A stretch of DNA of 64,000 nucleotides, taken from Parapristionchus giblindavisi. Lineage: Eukaryota > Nematoda > Chromadorea > Rhabditida > Diplogasteridae. The position numbers and the translations under genes were made by a program. This document shows, one piece after another, positions 37,901 to 51,100 of the stretch. The number at the start of each line of letters is the position of its first letter. The stretch's first letter is position 1. The stretch lies in the NCBI GenBank assembly GCA_943737045.1, contig CALSFV010000310.1, positions 1 through 64,000 on the forward strand, read 5' to 3'. The notes beneath the pieces are model-generated. The model made no database searches. It was not told the DNA's origin and saw nothing but the letters and a program-made list of their open reading frames with translations.

Positions 37901-39140
37901 TACTTTAAATGCTAAATAATGTAAAAAATTAATTTAATCGTGTACAAAATAAGAATAACATAATATAAATTTCAAATTCCCGCGAATTCTTGTCATCTTA
38001 CTATGGTTACCTAATGCGCGGGAAAATATAATGTGCGCTGCACATTCTCCATTTGTCATCATGCCCTTCATCTTACAACTTATTATCTTTCATTGTACAT
38101 TATTTATGTTTCGATGTATACTATGTTAATGTCCAACGCTTTCGGCAGCTCATAAACTACATTTAAGGTTGTCTAATCCTTTGATTCTTCATATGAAGGA
38201 TTCATTAAATGATGACATGTGTATCGATAATTATGTAATGTTGTTTATATCTTCATCATTTCACCGAGGTATGTACGAATGATATTTATGTCATTATGTA
38301 ATTATGTCGTATGTACGATTCTGCGTAGGAGAAATAGAGGTTTGTTCTTTTATTTTTCTTGGTTATTATTTTTTCCACTAAAAATAAAATGTATACGAAA
38401 AAACTATTAATTTCATGTCTATTCACTATTCAATTCATAATGTTATATTAATTATATTATAACCATTATTCTATGGAAGGAAAGAAGGTAACTATATATA
38501 CATTGTCATGGTCATAGTGTCATTTCTAGTGGTTTTACTATTCTTCTCGTACTGTTAAGATGGATGGATTCAATAAATTATTTGCATATGGAATAATATA
38601 AGGTAACAATACATACGTTCTTATTATATCGGAATTCGCTTATGTTGTTATATATGAATAGTATCATCCATATTATGCATTAATTGTTTAGATTTACTCA
38701 TCATCATAATCTCGAATGTATAATATGATATGATATACTAATATAGGATATTCTTGAATGTCGTAATGATGCTCTTCGATTCACTTTTTTTTTACAAATC
38801 AAGTTAGATATATCAATCTTGATGTAGATGGAGATGTTATCTATTCATCTCATTCATTGTAGATCTCTCAAATAGTTCGTTATGGATTTGGTTAATGGAT
38901 AAATGGACTCTCATTGTCGTTACATAAATCTCTTCGAATTTTTCAAGTGAGAACGGAATAGTATTGTTTTTAATTGTATTATACATATGTATTATGTGTC
39001 ATTATAAGGTAACATTACATATCGTTTCATGTTATTTCCGAAACTTGACGTTATCGTTTATTTATCTTCCACCAAGTGGATCTAGCGTCAATTTTTATTT
39101 ATTTGTTATAATTCGTAGCTAAGGAATATTCTAATCAATG
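37901..39140. other. AT-rich non-coding part of the Harbinger element
   Basis: About 1.2 kb upstream of the transposase start with no open frame of note. AAGGTAAC-type words recur several times (near 38487, 38601 and 39008), perhaps decayed relatives of the GAGGTAAGAAAAT segment of the adjacent satellite. The transposase promoter must lie near 37901-38100. Confidence 0.5.
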
Positions 39141-39145
39141 AAGGT

Positions 39146-41787
39146 AAATAATGAGCTTTGCTTTTGCCATAGTTTCATTTGTCTTGATTTCAGGGTCACT
39201 GACTGCATCTCCTCTACATATTCCGTCCACATCATCTCCATCTACGAAGTCTATACATTTGCTACTTGTCAATAATTAGGCATCCACACGGTATATCCTA
39301 TGGTAGCTAAAAGTTGACTAGTAGCAAATGTCCCCGCTCTACTCACTTCAATGAATACTGTATATATCTAATCGAGGTAAGAAAATGAGCTTTGCTTTTG
39401 CCATAGTTTCATTTGTCGTGATTTCAGGGTCACTGACTGCATCTCCTCTACATATTCCGTCCACGTCATCTTCATCTACGAAGTCTATACATTTGCTGCT
39501 TGTCAATAATTAGGCATCCACACGGTATATCCTATGGTAGCTAAAAGTTGACTAGTAGCAAATGTCCCCGCTCTACTCACTTCAATGAATACTGTATATA
39601 TCTAATCGAGGTAAGAAAATATGCTCTGTGGTTGCCATAGTTTCATTTGTCGTGATTTCAGGGTCACTGACTGCATCTCCTCTACATATTCCGTCCACAT
39701 CATCTCCATCTACGAAGTCTATACATTTGCTACTTGTCAATAATTAGGCATCCACACGGTATATCCTATGGTAGCTAAAAGTTGACTAGTAGCAAATGTC
39801 CCCGCTCTACTCACTTCAATGAATACTGTATATATCTAATCGAGGTAAGAAAATATGCTCTGTGGTTGCCATAGTTTCATTTGTCGTGATTTCAGGGTCA
39901 CTGACTGCATCTCCTCTACATATTCCGTCCACATCATCTCCATCTACGAAGTCTATACATTTGCTACTTGTCAATAATTAGGCATCCAAACGGTACATCC
40001 TATGGTAGCTAAAAGTTGACTAGTAGCAAATATCCCCGCTTTACTCACTTCAATGAATACTGTATTTATCTAATCGAGGTAAGAAAATGAGCATTGCTTT
40101 TGCCATAGTTTCATTTGTCGTGATTTCAGGGTCACTGACTGCATCTCCTCTACATATTCCGTCCACGTCATCTTCATCTACGAAGTCTATACATTTGCTG
40201 CTTGTCAATAATTAGGCATCCACACGGTATATCCTATGGTAGCTAAAAGTTGACTAGTAGCAAATGTCCCCGCTCTACTCACTTCAATGAATACTGTATA
40301 TATCTAATCGAGGTAAGAAAATATGCTCTGTGGTTGCCATAGTTTCATTTGTCGTGATTTCAGGGTCACTGACTGCATCTCCTCTACATATTCCGTCCAC
40401 ATCATCTCCATCTACGAAGTCTATACATTTGCTACTTGTCAATAATTAGGCATCCAAACGGTACATCCTATGGTAGCTAAAAGTTGACTAGTAGCAAATA
40501 TCCCCGCTTTACTCACTTCAATGAATACTGTATTTATCTAATCGAGGTAAGAAAATGAGCTTTGCTTTTGCCATAGTTTCATTTGTCGTGATTTCAGGGT
40601 CACTGACTGCATCTCCTCTACATATTCCGTCCACATCATCTCCATCTACGAAGTCTATACATTTGCTACTTGTCAATAATTAGGCATCCAAACGGTACAT
40701 CCTATGGTAGCTAAAAGTTGACTAGTAGCAAATATCCCCGCTTTACTCACTTCAATGAATACTGTATTTATCTAATCGAGGTAAGAAAATGAGCTTTGCT
40801 TTTGCCATAGTTTCATTTGTCGTGATTTCAGGGTCACTGACTGCATCTCCTCTACATATTCCGTCCACATCATCTCCATCTACGAAGTCTATACATTTGC
40901 TACTTGTCAATAATTAGGCATCCAAACGGTACATCCTATGGTAGCTAAAAGTTGACTAGTAGCAAATATCCCCGCTTTACTCACTTCAATGAATACTGTA
41001 TTTATCTAATCGAGGTAAGAAAATGAGCATTGCTTTTGCCATAGTTTCATTTGTCGTGATTTCAGGGTCACTGACTGCATCTCCTCTACATATTCCGTCC
41101 ACGTCATCTTCATCTACGAAGTCTATACATTTGCTGCTTGTCAATAATTAGGCATCCACACGGTATATCCTATGGTAGCTAAAAGTTGACTAGTAGCAAA
41201 TGTCCCCGCTCTACTCACTTCAATGAATACTGTATATATCTAATCGAGGTAAGAAAATATGCTCTGTGGTTGCCATAGTTTCATTTGTCGTGATTTCAGG
41301 GTCACTGACTGCATCTCCTCTACATATTCCGTCCACATCATCTCCATCTACGAAGTCTATACATTTGCTACTTGTCAATAATTAGGCATCCAAACGGTAC
41401 ATCCTATGGTAGCTAAAAGTTGACTAGTAGCAAATATCCCCGCTTTACTCACTTCAATGAATACTGTATTTATCTAATCGAGGTAAGAAAATGAGCATTG
41501 CTTTTGCCATAGTTTCATTTGTCGTGATTTCAGGGTCACTGACTGCATCTCCTCTACATATTCCGTCCACGTCATCTTCATCTACGAAGTCTATACATTT
41601 GCTGCTTGTCAATAATTAGGCATCCACACGGTATATCCTATGGTAGCTAAAAGTTGACTAGTAGCAAATGTCCCCGCTCTACTCACTTCAATGAATACTG
41701 TATATATCTAATCGAGGTAAGAAAATATGCTCTGTGGTTGCCATAGTTTCATTTGTCGTGATTTCAGGGTCACTGACTGCATCTCCT
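39146..41787. repeat. 234 bp satellite inside the Harbinger element, about 11.3 copies
   Basis: The word GGGTCACTGACTGCATC recurs at 39193, 39427, 39661, 39895, 40129, 40363, 40597, 40831, 41065, 41299, 41533 and 41767, exactly 234 bp apart each time. Monomers come in at least two types, with ATGAGCTTTGCTTTTGCC or ATATGCTCTGTGGTTGCC after GTAAGAAA, arranged in mixed order, so blocks of monomers have been copied. Each monomer has an inverted repeat ACATTTGCTACTTGTCAA and TTGACTAGTAGCAAATGT (one mismatch). It also has a splice-acceptor-like TGATTTCAG and a donor-like GAGGTAAGA. Confidence 0.97.
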
Positions 41788-41910
41788 CTCCATCCATCCA
41801 TTCATCCCTTCTCCATCTACGAAAACCGTGTATTTGGTACTATTCAATAGGCACCCACAAGGATGTATCCTATGGTAGCTAATATGAACTAGTACCAAAT
41901 TGGGGGGCAG
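41787..41910. repeat. Diverged last monomer with a compensated palindrome
   Basis: After 41787 the sequence departs from the satellite but keeps the TATCCTATGGTAGCTAA core and the inverted repeat. Its arms are now ATTTGGTACTA (41832-41842) and TAGTACCAAAT (41890-41900). Relative to the satellite, C to G in the left arm is matched by G to C in the right arm, so pairing is kept. Confidence 0.75.
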
Positions 41911-42345
41911 TTCGTCTCACATCTCCAAGGAAAAATTTGAATGAATGAAACCCAAGAATAATGGATGGACAAACAAGAAGAATTGTATAAACATCGTTTC
42001 ATTTGTACTTTTATATATGCCTATTCATTGGTAGTATTGAGTTCACCGTTTTATAGATCCATATGTAGATATGACCACCTTTCTGTGAACGGTGATCATT
42101 TATGAAATTCATATATATAATCCCCTTTCCTTACATTCCTTCCACTCCTTTCACATTCTTCTACTTTTTAATAGCGTTACACTGTATCTATATGAATACC
42201 AATATATGGTGTTCGTTTCCTTGAATTTTGTTATTCCTTTGAAACTTGTTGTATCGTATGTTATGCTTTTTCCACCCCATTCACTCTACTAACTATAGTA
42301 TAGAATTATCATGTACCCTATATGTGAATTCCCCAATGTCGTTTT

Positions 42346-42420
42346 CGTGACCCAATATGTAGTGTATTGGTTAGTTCATCAATTCCATACCCTATCATCG
42401 CTAGTTCGATTCCCTCATCA
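42346..42420 (+). other. tRNA-like A box and B box in the Harbinger right end
   Basis: TAGTGTATTGG (42360-42370) fits the A box consensus and GTTCGATTC (42404-42412) fits the B box, with tRNA-like spacing. Stems do not pair convincingly. It is either a tRNA-derived remnant or a chance internal polymerase III promoter. Confidence 0.4.
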
Positions 42421-44681
42421 CCATCTCGATTTTTGTCAATAAAGTCATTCCCATCTTTAATATCGATTGATACAGGAAAGGTGTTTAAGAAATTAGGGTC
42501 GACCTATTTGGTACGGCGGCAGCCCTGAGCTTGTTCAGCTCCTCGTCGTTGCGGACGGCAAGCTGGAGATGGCGATGATTGATTCTGGTCTTCTTGTAGG
42601 GACCATCGTGAACTGAATGTTCAAGATTATAGGTAGATCAATCGATAATTCAAAGCAAATATTGAAGAGATACCGCACTCTACCACACTCCTTCTCAATA
42701 TTCCGAAAACGAGTCAAAAATAATGTATCATTCAATGTAACACAATGCAGAATACACTATGAGCCCAACAACCGTCAGAATTGATATAATATAAAAAGGA
42801 TAGCTTAACAGAAACAATTGGGGACTCCTTGTGACCAAAATCTAGGGCCAAATTCACGCACCCACCTATGGTCCCATATATCAGAACAGTATTCTATCTA
42901 CAGTATCCCTGGAACGACTACAGTACCCCATCTTCTATCGTACCTGAATCCTCCATAGTCTCCCTGGTCTCGTCGATACGCCGGCCATTGTGCGCCCAGA
43001 CGGGCAAACTAAAAAAACGAAATTAAAATAATCCTAAATCCTTCGAATAGACCCATTTCTAGAGAACCTCCTCTCACTCTTGATCAATTATTACATTATC
43101 GATTGATGTTTTACTATCAATCGATAACTAATTGACCAAAACCGTGTGGGATACGAACCAATCTACAATCTAGTAGGGATACGAACAGCAGTAATAATGT
43201 TTTGATTGATTGATCAGACTACAATCAGGCCGATTGATATGAAACGAAAGTAAAAATGGCGATTTATAAGCAAAACAACGAATTTTCCAAATCTACCCAC
43301 TATGAAAAAACGGCGAGTGCATCGAAAATGTAGGTGCCTTATCACATATTTCCAATGCGTTTTCCAAAGAACAATATAACCAAGTACAAGATATTATTAT
43401 TTGCTAGAAAATGTAAAGAACACAGTATCCATATTCTTAATCAATCAATCAATAAATCAATAAACTGACACCATCTCCTACGCGAAGTAGAACGAGAGGG
43501 CGGAGGAATGACACATGAGGAGAGTAGCTGACTAAATGAAGAGATTAAAGTTCGAAGATCAAAGATTAATGATTGCAATACAATCTATATAAAAAAAGAG
43601 GTGTGCCTATTTCTGCTCAAGAACTCATCTACTATAAGCCTACAGTATCAACCAAACTATCTACAGTATGACGAAAGTAGGACCAATACCGTACCCTCTG
43701 ATCGGCCCTGTACAGGAGGGGCGATAACTCGTTCAAATTTTGATTTCCTGGTGTAAATATATACATGGAAAAAGTTTTCGAAAGTTGCACATTCGCGTTT
43801 TAAGCTACTTTTTGTCCCTCTGAACAATACACTATATTTGCCAAATAATTCTCAGCCCGGTGTTTTTATGTTTCTTAAGATTAATATGAATGACATACAC
43901 TCACGTCTGAATCGGAGGTCTCGGTAGGGTCCTCCACACGCATCGGGTTGACGCCATGATGAGAGATTCAATGAGGGGAAGGATACGAATCTGATTATGA
44001 GAATGCATTATTGATTGATACAGTAAAATGGATTCACTTTTCGAAATGGCTCGTTTGTAACTAAGCTCTCTTGTATTATCATAAAACACAAAAAACAGTG
44101 AAATTATTATCGCCATACATTTTCATACCCTCGCAGTGCGAGGATTGACCCACTATATGAGGTTCATTTTAGGCCACTTGATAAAAAAGGGAAGCTAAAA
44201 AGACGATTTTTAAGCGAAAATAACGAATTTTGTGAATCAACCCACCCTATTTCGAGAATTGACCCATTATAAAAAAAATAAACAACACGGGTATCGAAAA
44301 TGTATGATTATCGCACGAGATCAGTTGGGGGTTCCTGCCACTTTTGTTTTATTCTAAAGTTTAGAAAGGAAAAGAAAATCGGAGAAAACTCTCGATGTTT
44401 TCTACTCTTTCGTCTTTGTTTCTTAGCCTTTCGTTCTTACGATTGTAAAGTATATAAAAAACCAATACACCAGGGTATTCAACTCGGGGAAACCCCCCCC
44501 CCCCCAATGTGCATCGCTACTACAACTCCTGAAGAATTTCATGAATCATTTAATTACTCCAAAGTTGTCGTCTTTACTATTTTAAGGGTCCCGTGAAATA
44601 CAAATTTCGGATTCCACTATACCAAAACCCAGCTACAAAGCTGTATTTACTGATTAAAGAGTAAGTAAACAATAAAATTAC

Positions 44682-44941
44682 CAGCTGTGAGGAAAAGTGA
44701 GGGCGTTGATGATGTCGTTTCCAGGAAGGGTGTAGAGGTGCTTGCTCTCGATGAGATCCCAAAGCATGGCCTGGATGCAATAGCAAATAAGATTCGTAGA
44801 GTTGGGCAAAGGTAATGCAAAAGCAAAATTAAGACCATACCTTGACAAGACAATCTTGTCCCATCCAGCGGAGACAAAGACAGGGTCGCGGGTGGAAGGA
44901 GAGAATGTGACAGTGGAGACCCAGTCGGTGTGACAATCCTC
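44682..44941 (-). pseudogene. RACK1 fragment (copy 4)
   Basis: Blocks at 44682-44770 and 44841-44941, same 5 bp duplication as copy 1. Confidence 0.84.
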
Positions 44942-45989
44942 CTAAAAAGAATAAAATTAAAATGAACAAGTTTGGATAATGAAGCAATCATAGAGAGAGA
45001 GGGAGAAGAAAAGATGAGTGGTCTGACCACTACAAAATAAAAGATAATGTTAAGGTTATCACTTAATCTTTCACCCTCGCTAAGGTCATAAGTCAAAGTA
45101 GTTAAGGTAAATTAAGCTATACAATTATAGCTAGTCAAAAAAGTAAGGTTATGATTTTGACTTAACCTTTAACGCTCACTAAGTTCATAAGTTAAGGTAA
45201 GCCAACAAGGATAGGTTTTTTTTTCAACAAGGATAGGCGTTGTAGCCCGCGAATCATACGCGATCTTTACCCATATAAAGAGATTGCGTTCCTATTTAGA
45301 AAAATTGACAATCTTTCGGCACTACTGAGCAAGTGAGTCGAAAAAGAACTGTTTTTCGACTCACCCATGACATCAACGAACGGCTGCCAGGCAGGGGGGG
45401 GGGGAATGGGTGAGCAGTTAGAGACTGCTCACCAGTTGGAGGGTGGCAATATAGGTGAGTGAAGAGACATTCTCGCCACCATAGTGTTTACCCATATAAG
45501 GAGATTTCGTTCCTATTTACAAAAATACACAATCGTTCGATACTATTGAGGTGTTTAAATCCAAGCATGACCGCGGATACAAGTAAAATCATGGCTATGC
45601 GCATGGCCTTTTTTTGCAGATTTAACTGGAAATTTTCCAATTTTCGCGAGGCAAAGCTAAGTGCAAAGTCCAGCAAGGCAAGGCAAGGCCGTGCGCAAAA
45701 AGAATCAGTGTTTTCTTTGATTTTCGGCTTAAAGTGCTCAAAAAAGGATCATACGATATTTATCTCAGTAGCATACTATATAAATGACCTAATTTAGTTG
45801 TTTTCCGTGAAACAACGAATTTCAACGCTTTTGAAGTGTATAAAACCATCTTTTTCGAGCAAAAATCGAGCACGCATTTTCTTGCATTTTCCGTTCTGAA
45901 GTTCTGAACACCGCATAAGACAAATGAGACAAATGGCAGAGGCCCTTTCGACGAAAAATAAAGTAAGAAATGCCACTGACCGTCAGGGA

Positions 45990-46091
45990 CTAGGACTCCA
46001 TTCTTGACTTTCTCTTCTTCTTGTCTCCACAGATAGTCCTCTGGGACTTGGCGGCCTTCTTCGCTCCCTTGGCGGATGGCTTGGGTGGCAT
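45990..46091 (-). pseudogene. Histone H2B 5' fragment (copy 4)
   Basis: Same 33 codons and TAG as copy 1. Confidence 0.85.
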
Positions 46092-46136
46092 ACTGACGAT
46101 GAGGGTTGGTTAGTGGCGAGGTGTTAGGGCTTACTG

Positions 46137-46286
46137 AGGCCGTATGCATGAACACCGGCAAACCGTTTGTCCGACAAACGTGACGTCACAACCGTAGGAG
46201 GAGGCGTTTGCCCAAAATCTTCCGCCTACGCTTTTGACGTCACGTTAGTTGGACACACGGTTTGTCGGCGTTCATGCATACGGCCT
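46137..46286. mobile_element. 150 bp foldback MITE (copy 4)
   Basis: Identical to copy 1. Confidence 0.8.
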
Positions 46287-48254
46287 TAGAAGGACAAAAT
46301 ATGAAAATATCACAAAGTAAAATCATTGCAAAAGGTAAAATATGCTTTCGCAACTTGAGGAAGAGAGATGCTGCAAAATACCGTATACCACACAACAGAT
46401 CGATGACTAATCAGTTGGGACACATTCACGACTTCATTGTTTTTTTATAATTAATTTTACAAATAATTCACCATTAAATTTTCAATTTCTTGCGCTTAAA
46501 AATCGTAAAAATACGTAATCAATATAATATCATAAAAGTGGAGAATATAAATGGGCCGATTTTTCGCAATGGCCTTAACAATGCATACTAAGTAAATGAG
46601 TGATATCTCGATGATTTTACCTACTTTGACGTACTTTTGTCGTCTAATAATAATGAACACATGACGAGAAACCGATATAAACGTAATCAGAGGTTTAGGA
46701 GCAGTTTGAAAAATCGCGTCGACGACGTCATCTGAAGTCTACCAGTCAAGTCCTCTATGTGAAAACACACGTTTGTGAAAGAATCGGGTCGATCGGAGAG
46801 AAAAATGTTCATCGACGATGACGTCCGTCTGAAATCTACCTTCAGAAGGTCTGATAACCATATGTTCCAAGTTTGACGTCGATCCGTCAACGTTGAGGAC
46901 CTCTTCACTCTATAGAATCCACTAGAAAAAATATTCCAAGTCCAGAAATAGTTAGCTGTACTAGACTGGTCAATTTTTGACCAGACTGGTCAATTTTTGT
47001 CCAGTTAAATAACTACTTGGTTATTGAAAATCAGTTAAAAGAAATCCGAGCCACGTGTAAAATAGTCTTTAACTAACCATTAGTTGTTTAAAAGGGCTTA
47101 AATCTAAGCGCGGAGATGGTCGAAAATAGCGTGAAAAAGAGGTAGGGTTCATTAGTTGAATGGTCCTAGGATTACGGAGTAATCGCGCTATTTTCTATAT
47201 TGCAGCTTTATGCATAAATTAGGAAGAAATCGCGCTATTTTCTATCGCAGCATTATGCATAAATTACCGGGAAATCACGCTATTTTCTCAGTTGCAATAC
47301 AATAGAAAAATACGGGAATTCACGATATTTTGTCAATTGCAATTATGCTAATTAAGTTTTTTTCGATGAATATATAAAACAATATTCTATGTAGATATCA
47401 AATATTGATTGGTCTAATCATTCACAAAAGTGATTATATCAATTCCGAACATCTTTATATGAGGCCGCTTGCGTAAGAATCAACTAAAATCAGTGAATTC
47501 TGGCACTATCAATAAATCAAGTTTTGGGGATCGGGGGTTCTCAAGGGTGCTGATGACGATGGTCATATTCATTTTGCACCTAGAGAGACCGTTGAGGTCT
47601 GACGACGCCACACTGAAATCGAGTTTTTAGTCATTTCTCGTCACATGATGATGCTAAATTTTACAGACTATATCTTACGGGGCAGAATCTGATGGCGATC
47701 ACGCCTGTCTAATTCATTTTTCATGAAAAAGAAAAAAATTCAGCCAATTTGCAGATATTTTGGAGAAAATGAACTTTAAGTGTAATCATTTTGCCGCTGG
47801 AATGGATGCAAGAGGCGAGAATGTGTGGTGGTGCGAGAGAGCAGAGGGGATAAATAAAGAGATAAATGACAGACAGATAAAGGAGAGGAGGGGGAGTTCA
47901 CGAACAAATACAATACCCGAAAAATAAATATAAAATCAAACTATTATTATCCCGCGTCTCTATACAACACATGAAATCTGTAAAAATCGAAATTGTAGCA
48001 GTTTTCCTTCAATAACTCGAAAACGGCTTGATATAACAATTTGGACAATTGTACACTTTTCAATCTCCTTTTCGAAAGAATCATTTCTATTTTTTTTTTG
48101 AAAAGGAAATTGGACAACGTTGAAGTGAGATATGTTCGAAAAACGGAAAGTGATCAAAATCGATTAAAGGTGGCCACCCGCGAATACTCATGCAAATCTC
48201 TTGTATCTCACTTATGCAATTTTTCAATTGATGTGCAAGAAGTGGCCACTCATC

Positions 48255-48326
48255 AATCCCTTAGCGCAGTGGTATAACTTCTGACTAGATAGCGCATTGT
48301 CACGGGTTCGAATCTTATTGCCGAAC
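48255..48326 (+). other. tRNA-like sequence (copy 5)
   Basis: A box at 48262-48272 and matching B box, identical to copy 1. Confidence 0.6.
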
Positions 48327-51044
48327 TTTCTTATTTTCAAAAAGCGCGCCTTTGCCTGCGATTGCAAGCACGATTCATTCTTGATTCTAGCGATCAATAA
48401 GCTGAATTTGCATAAAATAAATAGTGTACGGTGTGTAGAATATCTTTTGCTAACTTTCTGTCTTCACGGTTTGTTCACGAAAATGTTCGCGGGAGTCCAC
48501 CTTGAAGTCCATGAGCTATCTAGTAATAGACCCTGGGGGTCAAGAAATACGTGCAATGAACTAGATAGTAATATTGTGCGTCGTTTGAAGACATAATTTT
48601 TGCAATAAAACGGATGGGGTCAAGAAAATATTTTCGAGATAACTTTTTTTTGTTTTTCTCGTTTTTCGCCCTAAAGATGACTTAGCAGCGAAAGGCTCAT
48701 CATCAACTTTTTGGAGTGCATTAGAAGACGATTCGAATACACCTATCGGCTCGTTGTACGATGAAAATGAACCGAGTTATGATCATTTTCAGGGTAGATC
48801 ACTAAAAATCGATAATCTCCAATTTTGGCCAAATAAAGTGGCTATGTCTTCTCATGACCCCCAACCACACCCACTGACCGAATTTCATCGAAATCGGAGA
48901 GAAAAATTTTTTCCTAGTGGCATTGCTGGACGTTTTTTTCAACATTTTTACAGGATACCCGTGATAAGTAATTGAAAAGGCTCCAGACAACGTTTTTAAT
49001 TTCTACTATTTATTCAAAAGTTACGAAAAAGTAGAGCACATTTTCCTCGTTTTACACACCACTTCGCCACTTTTTCGTTTCATTTATTTTCATCTCATGA
49101 CTTTAGGACACTGCATAAATATTTGTAATTATAAGGGTCTGTTTGTGATTTCGTGGAATCTCACTTGATCATTCAAGAATCTGACGTATATCGAAAATGA
49201 AAAGAATGATAAGTTGCAAGTGGGAGCTGTATATTTTTAATGTAATGATGCATGATTGGTGTGCGTACCTCCTTTATTCTGTATATTTATCGAAGAAATT
49301 CATTGATCAGAGTAGATTCTAATAGATTTTTCAAAATATGAAACAATGCTACAAACTCTCACGCAAAATCAGCATAGATAATAGGATTAAGCTTTACCCT
49401 TTACCGTTCTTTTCTATACTAACTCGTTAATTCATGAACTACAGTAGTAACTCTTTCCAAATAATCAATCAATACTCGACAGATATCTGACATCATTCGC
49501 AGGTTAAAGGGCTACTTCCTCCAGATATATGGAGCCCGTTGCTTGAAAACCAATGTTCTGAGAGTTTCTCGAACTTTCTGAAACCTTCTTGATATTTTTC
49601 TTCCTGGAAACTATTGTTTGGTACTGTAGGGTCATGGAAGAGGGTTCGGTAGAGAGAAAGGAGAGAAGAGAAAAGAGACAGAGAGGAATGGGAGATAGAA
49701 TGAGGGAGAAGAGATAGAAGATGGAGAGAGAAAAGAAAGAGACAGAGAGGTAGAGAGTGGGAAGAGAGCGCGCACGACTTGTTTTAAAGGCAAATCCTAA
49801 GCTAATTTTATTACGGGGAAATCGTGTTAATTTCTCAATTACATCATTTGCATAAATTTTTTCGCTAATCACATCTTTCGTATTGCCCAAATCTTTCTCA
49901 TAATGCCATTACTCTCAATTACTCTGCATTCGATTATCCTTTGGTAGCGAGATAATTCCATGCGAAATTACTTATTGAGAGTTTAAAATGAAATAATGCT
50001 ATTGGTGTCATTGTGGGTGATAGATCTCTGAAATTATTGCATTTTTGATATTTTCGAAATTGATATCACGTGAGTTCAATCGTAAAGGGAGAGTAACCTT
50101 TGTCAATATTCGCGTTTAGCTCGTGGGGAATCTTACCACGACGTTACAATGATGGAAATAATCGTCACATTTAATAACTTTTGCATATGCGAGTATGCGA
50201 ACGTTGTTAAATGTGTTCATATGTTCACTCTCATGAGGTGCCCTATTCCAGGGATTTTTAGCATACTGTGTTTGACAATGGTTTCTCTCCCTCTAAGAGA
50301 GGATGAATATTAGCAGGGAAATAGGTAATAGTAAATCGTGCATTGTGCTTTACACAACATTCATAAACATACTGCATGTAAATGCAAAAATGAAAGATGA
50401 GAAAAGCTGATGGAACTAGAAAAAAATCTCGCAGTTTACCCGATTTGCTTATTATATCATCGTATACGTCACTCTTGAATTCTTTAGCACTTAAGAAACA
50501 GATGAACGAGAGATGACATAGTTTTAAAGAAAAGCTCGACTACCCTCATCAACGCACGTGTATAAATCTACATAGATGGGAATTGAGAGATTAAGAACAC
50601 ATCTACATCAACATATCAACTAACAAAACTTTAAACATTGTATTCTTGATATGCAAATAATTGTTAGACATGAATTATCACCTACCTCTCATTGATTTCA
50701 ACTGAAATATTACGTCAAAAATCAGTCGGATTGTTGGAGAGGCTAACAAACTCATATCTAAAATACCATAATCTACCTTGACTACCGTAACATCTGAATT
50801 CATTGTCTCAAATAGAACAGTAGGCTTACTTAGAATCTCCTAACTCTCACAGAATTCCCATGTATTTCCAAATTTCGGTAGTCGACCCTACCGTAATATC
50901 TGTGTGAGTGATCTCAAATCCGCAACGCTAAACTTAGCTGACAGCTGATTTCACACATCGATTAGATACACAGTCAATAATTGAAATGCACGAGCTTTAT
51001 TCATAGACATATTTGAGATCAAACTTGATTTGGTATAGGATTGT

Positions 51045-51060
51045 GGCCCTAAAGAGGGCC
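51045..51060 (-). terminator. Histone mRNA 3' stem-loop (copy 5)
   Basis: Identical stem-loop downstream of an intact H2A-like terminal exon. Confidence 0.92.
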
Positions 51061-51100
51061 GTTGGGTTCTGGGTTTAGCCGTGAGTACTAAGCAAGGCGT

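Larger units (their letters stand above)
34321..42519. mobile_element. Complete PIF/Harbinger DNA transposon, 8,199 bp
   Basis: The insertion is exact when unit 4 is compared with the empty site in the other five units. CAG (34318-34320) is duplicated at 42520-42522. The ends are CCGCCGTACTAAATAGG and the inverted CCGCCGTACCAAATAGG (16 of 17 matching), with a second shared inner block GACCCTAATTTC on both sides. Inside are the two genes usual for this superfamily, a Myb/SANT-like DNA-binding protein and a DDE transposase, facing each other. The right third is mainly a 234 bp satellite. Both genes are open throughout and the ends are intact, so it is probably a recent autonomous copy. Confidence 0.95.
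34235..43957 (-). pseudogene. H2A C-terminal piece broken by the Harbinger insertion (copy 4)
   Basis: The terminal block is split into 34235-34320 and 42521-42612 by the transposon, which entered at the Arg-Ala-Gly-Val codons of the docking segment and duplicated CAG. The upstream blocks lie at 42944-43008 and 43905-43957. This unit can no longer make the fusion frame. Confidence 0.85.
29541..46407. repeat. Tandem 8.67 kb unit, copy 4, split by a transposon
   Basis: Total 16,867 bp. Removing the transposon and one copy of its 3 bp target duplication leaves 8,665 bp, the normal unit. It groups with copy 5 at most diagnostic sites (AGGAAGAAATC, TTTTGTCAATTG). Confidence 0.98.

Noticed and set aside
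39146..41787. Regular repeats considered as a CRISPR array
   Set aside because: The monomers are contiguous with no unique spacers, the period is 234 bp, and the setting is a eukaryotic transposon.
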